The translations under genes were made by a program, and so were the position numbers. From Amycolatopsis sp. WQ 127309 (GTDB lineage: Bacteria; Actinomycetota; Actinomycetes; Mycobacteriales; Pseudonocardiaceae), in contig NZ_CP095481.1 in the NCBI RefSeq assembly GCF_023023025.1, positions 3,348,001-3,412,000 of the forward strand: a stretch of 64,000 nt of DNA. Reading direction: 5' to 3'. The notes below the pieces were generated by a model. That model worked only from the letters and a program-made list of their open reading frames with translations, did not search any database and was not told the DNA's origin. Positions 60,573 through 64,000 of the stretch are shown here, in pieces. Position 1 is the stretch's first letter; every line of letters begins with the position of its first letter.

Positions 60573-61967
60573 TCACTTGAAGTTCAGGTGCCGCAGGGTG
60601 GTGTAGAGGTCCATCACACCCAGGGCGAGCGGGAGCACCGACGCGATGCAGAGCGCCTCGATGATCTCCACCGTGCGCCGCAGCGGCGGCGAGAAGCGCT
60701 GGTTCGGGAAGATCACGCCGACCACGAGCGCGCCCGCGGCCAGCAGGATCAGCACACCGAAGACGATGAGCAGGCGGTTCTGCGGGCTCGACGTCGTCAG
60801 CCAGCCGATCGCGATGCCGGTCGCCGAGACCATGCCCGTGGTGAGCAGGGCGATGGCCTGGCTGCCGTTCGCGTACGCGCGGGCGCGCAGCAGCAGCACG
60901 AGCGTCGCGACGACGCCGAGGATGATGCCGAACACGCCGGGCGCCGACGAGGCGATGACCGCGGCCACCGCGACCGTGGCGCCGCAGCCGATCATCAGGC
61001 CGGTCATGTAGTTGTGCGCGATCGCCGTGCGGCGCTCGATCGCCCGGTAGTCGGGGAAACCGGAGTCTTCCTTGAGCTCCTCCGCGCTGCCCGGCACGTG
61101 CGGCAGCGGCAGCTTCGCGAGCCAGATCGTGGCGCGCGGCAGGATCGAGATGCAGGCGAGGGCGACGGCGATGGTGCCGGCCGCGATGCCGGCGGCCGGG
61201 TGCGCGATGAGCGTGCCGAACAGGAACGCCAGCGCCCCGAAGGTGCCCGCGGTGGCGGCGGCGATGAACGTCGTGATGCCGGCGCCGATGACCATGATGC
61301 AGACCGAGGCGACGATGATCACGAGGACCGCGCCGAGCAGCAGGTTCGCCCGCAGCGACAGCCCCGGCACGATGTAGAAGCCGCTGACGAAGGCCAGTGG
61401 CAGGCCGCCGGCCGCGGCGACCAGCACGCCGGTCGACTCGGCCTGGTACGCCTTGGCGAGCGTCGCGCCGACCGCGACGCACGCGATCGCGCCGATGCCG
61501 CCGGCGATGGCCGCGCCGAGCGCGCTGCCGCCGTAGAACGACCCGCTGAAGAACAGCGCGACAGCGGCGACGACCAGCGCCAGCCCGCCCGCGACGTGCC
61601 CGAAGCGGTTGGCGGTTTCCTTGGTCCACGGGCGGAAGCTGTCCGGGGAGGACTCGGCGATCGCGTCGACGACGTCGTCGTACAGCGGCGGCGGCGGGTT
61701 CTCGTTGCGCTTGCGCAGCTGCAGCAGCTCGCCGTCGACGACACCGAGCGAGGCGAGCGTGCGGCTGGGGTCGAGCGGGGCGTCGCCGAGCTTCGCCAGC
61801 GCCCAGCCGCCGTGGCGGGCGCCGCCGTCGGGCGACGATTCCTTGGCCATGTCGAGCAGCATCGGGAGGAGATCGGCCACCGCGACGTCGGCGGGCAGCG
61901 CCACGTCGATCCGGGTGGAGGGCGCCACCACCGTCACCCTGCTGAAAACTGTCGTGCCCGTAGCCAC
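60573..61967 (-). CDS. eccD: Type VII secretion integral membrane protein EccD
   Basis: 464 aa from GTG 61967 (VATGTTVFSRVTVVAPSTRI). Residues 1-90 form a ubiquitin-like domain, followed by 11 expected membrane helices. EccD builds the pore part of the ESX core. The frame is open further upstream to 62141, but that stretch lacks coding logic and overlaps the divergent promoter region. Coupled to mycP. Confidence 0.9.
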   Translation of the reverse strand: MATGTTVFSRVTVVAPSTRIDVALPADVAVADLLPMLLDMAKESSPDGGARHGGWALAKLGDAPLDPSRTLASLGVVDGELLQLRKRNENPPPPLYDDVVDAIAESSPDSFRPWTKETANRFGHVAGGLALVVAAVALFFSGSFYGGSALGAAIAGGIGAIACVAVGATLAKAYQAESTGVLVAAAGGLPLAFVSGFYIVPGLSLRANLLLGAVLVIIVASVCIMVIGAGITTFIAAATAGTFGALAFLFGTLIAHPAAGIAAGTIAVALACISILPRATIWLAKLPLPHVPGSAEELKEDSGFPDYRAIERRTAIAHNYMTGLMIGCGATVAVAAVIASSAPGVFGIILGVVATLVLLLRARAYANGSQAIALLTTGMVSATGIAIGWLTTSSPQNRLLIVFGVLILLAAGALVVGVIFPNQRFSPPLRRTVEIIEALCIASVLPLALGVMDLYTTLRHLNFK

Positions 61968-62400
61968 TGCACTGCCCCCGCTCGGTTGATACTGCTCCCG
62001 GGGGAACTTATACCGGACCCGGGCGCCGACATCATCGAACGTCCGAAAATCACTGCCCGCCGCAGGTCGGTCCGAGTCGTTTGTCGGTGATGACGTCGTC
62101 GCGGGAGAAGCGGGCGAAGCGGCCCTCCGCACGGTGATCATCCCAGATCATGATCACCACGCCTGTCGCCAAGGGTGAACCCGCCGTAACCAAGAGTGTG
62201 ACAGCGGATTTCCCCGAGCGATCATGACTGTCGGTCGTGGGCCGTACACTCGCCGGACGAGGGCAGGGACGCCCGACGTGGGTCACAGAGGCGGTTGCGG
62301 TATCCGCCGGAATTCCTCCGCGACGTTCGCTAGGTTGTTCCGCGCACCTTGTGCACTAAACGGTGGCCGCCATCGTCGAGTTTGAATGAGGGGTCCTTCG
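61968..62400. promoter_or_regulatory. Divergent control region between eccD and eccC
   Basis: 433 bases without a convincing gene; a 78-codon minus-strand open frame at 62050-62286 has no ribosome site. Possible plus-strand -10 boxes are TACACT at 62245-62250 and TAGGTT at 62331-62336, both lacking strong -35 elements. GATCATGATC-like palindromic bases occur near 62149. Confidence 0.35.
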
Positions 62401-64000
62401 ATGAGCACGCTGCAGTTCAAGAAGTCGCCGCGGCTGGCGGCACCGCGCCCGCCGGGTGGTGAGGTGCACCTCGAGCCGCCGCCCGAGGTGCCCCGCGTCA
62501 TCCCCGGCAACATCGTCATGAAGGCGCTGCCGATCGTGATGATCGTGGCGTCGCTCGGGATGATGGTCTTCATGTTCCAGGCCAGCAACCGGAACCCGAT
62601 GATGATGGCCATGGGCGGCATGATGGTCGTCGGCACGCTCGGGATGATGGCCGGCGGTGGCGGCAAGGGCGGTGGCGCCAAGCGCGCCGAGATGGACGAG
62701 GACCGCAAGGACTACCTCCGTTACCTGGGCCAGATGCGCGACCGCGCCCGCGAGGCGATGGTCGACCAGCGGGCCGCGCTCGAGTGGGTGCACCCGGACC
62801 CCCAGTCCCTGTGGCCGCTGGCCGGCAGCCGCCGGATGTGGGAGCGCCGCCAGAACGACCAGGACTTCCTGCACCTGCGCGTCGGGCGCAGCTCGCACCG
62901 CCTCGCGACGCGGCTGGTCCCGCCGCAGACCGGGCCGGTCGACGAGCTGGAGCCGATCGCCACCCTCGCGCTGCGCCGGTTCGTGCGCGCGCACTCGATC
63001 GTGCCGGACCTGCCCACCCAGATCACGCTGCGCGGGTTCGCCGCGGTGAGCATGCAGGGCGACCGGGCGCTGACCCGCGGCCTGACCCGCGCGATGCTCG
63101 CGCAGATGGTCACCTTCCACAGCCCCGACGACGTGCTGATCGCGGTCGCCACCGCGGGGCGCGCGAAGGAGGAGTGGGAGTGGGCGAAGTGGCTGCCGCA
63201 CGCCCAGCACCCCACGATGTCCGACGGCATCGGCCAGCTCCGCATGATGGCCGGCTCGCTGGCCCAGATCGAAAACTGGCTCGACGAAGAACTGCGTGAC
63301 CGCCAGCGGTTCTCCCGCAACGCCACCCCGGCGCCGGACCAGCCGCACGTCGTGATCATCGTCGACGACGCCGAGGTGACCCGCGAAGAGCAGATCATCC
63401 TCGAAGAGGGCCTGGTCGGCGTCACGCTGATCGACCTGTCCGACTCCATCGGCAACCTCGCCGCCCGCCGCGGGCTGCGGCTGGTCGTGGAGGCCGATCG
63501 CCTCGGCGCGCGCAGTGCCGGCGGCGTCGAGTGGTTCGGCCGCCCGGACACCCTGAGCGTCGTCGAGACGGAGTCGCTCGCGCGGCTCATCTCGCCGTAC
63601 CGCGTCGGCGGCGCGGCCGGGCAGGACGTCAGCGACGAGGAGCCACTGCTATCCAACCCGTCGCTGTTGGAGCTGCTCGGCATCCCGGGCGACCCGATGA
63701 CCTTCGACGTCCAGCAGGCGTGGCGGCCCCGGCCGATCCGCGACCGCTACCGCGTCCCGTTCGGTGTCGGCGAGTACGGCCAGCCGGTCGAGCTGGACAT
63801 CAAGGAAGCCGCCGCCGAGGGGATGGGCCCGCACGGCCTGTGCATCGGCGCGACCGGTTCCGGCAAGTCGGAGTTCCTCCGCACGCTGGTGCTGGGCATG
63901 CTGGCCACGCACTCGTCGAGCACGCTCAACTTCGTCCTCGTCGACTTCAAGGGTGGCGCGACCTTCCTGGGCCTGGACAAGGCGCCGCACGTCTCCGCGG
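62401..64000 (+). CDS. eccC: Type VII secretion ATPase EccC, N-terminal part
   Basis: 533 residues are visible from ATG 62401 and the frame is open at the window end. A Pro-rich start, two membrane helices (about 38-60 and 65-85, Met-rich), a cytoplasmic DUF domain, and the first FtsK/SpoIIIE-type ATPase domain with Walker A GATGSGKS at residues 483-490, then NFVLVDFKGGATF. EccC motors substrate export. Full-length members run to about 1300 residues, so roughly two thirds lies beyond the window. Confidence 0.93.
   Translation, partial: MSTLQFKKSPRLAAPRPPGGEVHLEPPPEVPRVIPGNIVMKALPIVMIVASLGMMVFMFQASNRNPMMMAMGGMMVVGTLGMMAGGGGKGGGAKRAEMDEDRKDYLRYLGQMRDRAREAMVDQRAALEWVHPDPQSLWPLAGSRRMWERRQNDQDFLHLRVGRSSHRLATRLVPPQTGPVDELEPIATLALRRFVRAHSIVPDLPTQITLRGFAAVSMQGDRALTRGLTRAMLAQMVTFHSPDDVLIAVATAGRAKEEWEWAKWLPHAQHPTMSDGIGQLRMMAGSLAQIENWLDEELRDRQRFSRNATPAPDQPHVVIIVDDAEVTREEQIILEEGLVGVTLIDLSDSIGNLAARRGLRLVVEADRLGARSAGGVEWFGRPDTLSVVETESLARLISPYRVGGAAGQDVSDEEPLLSNPSLLELLGIPGDPMTFDVQQAWRPRPIRDRYRVPFGVGEYGQPVELDIKEAAAEGMGPHGLCIGATGSGKSEFLRTLVLGMLATHSSSTLNFVLVDFKGGATFLGLDKAPHVSA

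Noticed and set aside
62050..62286. 78-codon minus-strand frame between eccD and eccC
   Set aside because: No ribosome site, unbiased composition and location in a divergent promoter region.

Overview
The window is high-GC actinobacterial DNA with GTG/TTG starts, strong third-position GC bias, Mce and type VII (ESX) systems, a zinc-type S14 and long acidic or Ala-rich tails on ribosomal proteins. Gene content and order point to Pseudonocardiaceae, most likely Amycolatopsis or a close relative. This is an inference from content, since no 16S rRNA gene is present. No tRNA, rRNA, CRISPR array, insertion sequence or prophage was seen.

Layout. (1) 1-7779: the 3' part of an mce operon (mceA tail, mceB-F with start/stop overlaps, two Mce-associated membrane proteins), encoding a lipid or steroid importer at the cell envelope. 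(2) 7868-9765: an ADP-ribosylglycohydrolase gene followed by a decayed tandem array of about 90 bp units copied from its own 3' end, then the long rpoB upstream region. (3) 9766-17320: rpoB-rpoC with a strong terminator. (4) 17425-27579: accessory block. It holds a secreted VanX-type dipeptidase, a zinc-ribbon protein, a putative SBP56-like secreted propeller with a membrane protein and two tiny secreted peptides, a GNAT enzyme, and a minus-strand ESX substrate cassette. (5) 27918-32295: str operon rpsL-rpsG-fusA-tuf. (6) 32661-42463: S10 and spc operons from rpsJ to rplO. (7) 42525-44961: two tandem paralogous membrane proteins and a LysE-type exporter, inserted between rplO and secY. (8) 45247-52343: secY-adk-map, then infA-rpmJ-rpsM-(small ORF)-rpsK-rpsD-rpoA-rplQ, then truA. 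(9) 53198-64000: a large palindrome followed by a core ESX locus (eccE, eccB, two substrate-like genes, mycP, eccD and the first third of eccC) in alternating orientation.

How it works together. The centre is the transcription/translation core: RNA polymerase beta, beta', alpha, most of the S10/spc/alpha ribosomal proteins, EF-G, EF-Tu, IF1, SecY, Adk and Map. The flanks are envelope systems (Mce import, ESX export and its substrates).

The most interesting non-routine signals are: a 61-aa ORF translationally coupled between rpsM and rpsK; structured leaders with shared motifs in front of rpsL/rpsJ and secY/infA; L17 fused to a C-terminal sunset-type domain; a perfect operon-end hairpin lying inside the only plausible truA 5' coding region, which may force a CTG start; the SBP56-like secreted module; and the repeat array behind the ADP-ribosylglycohydrolase gene.
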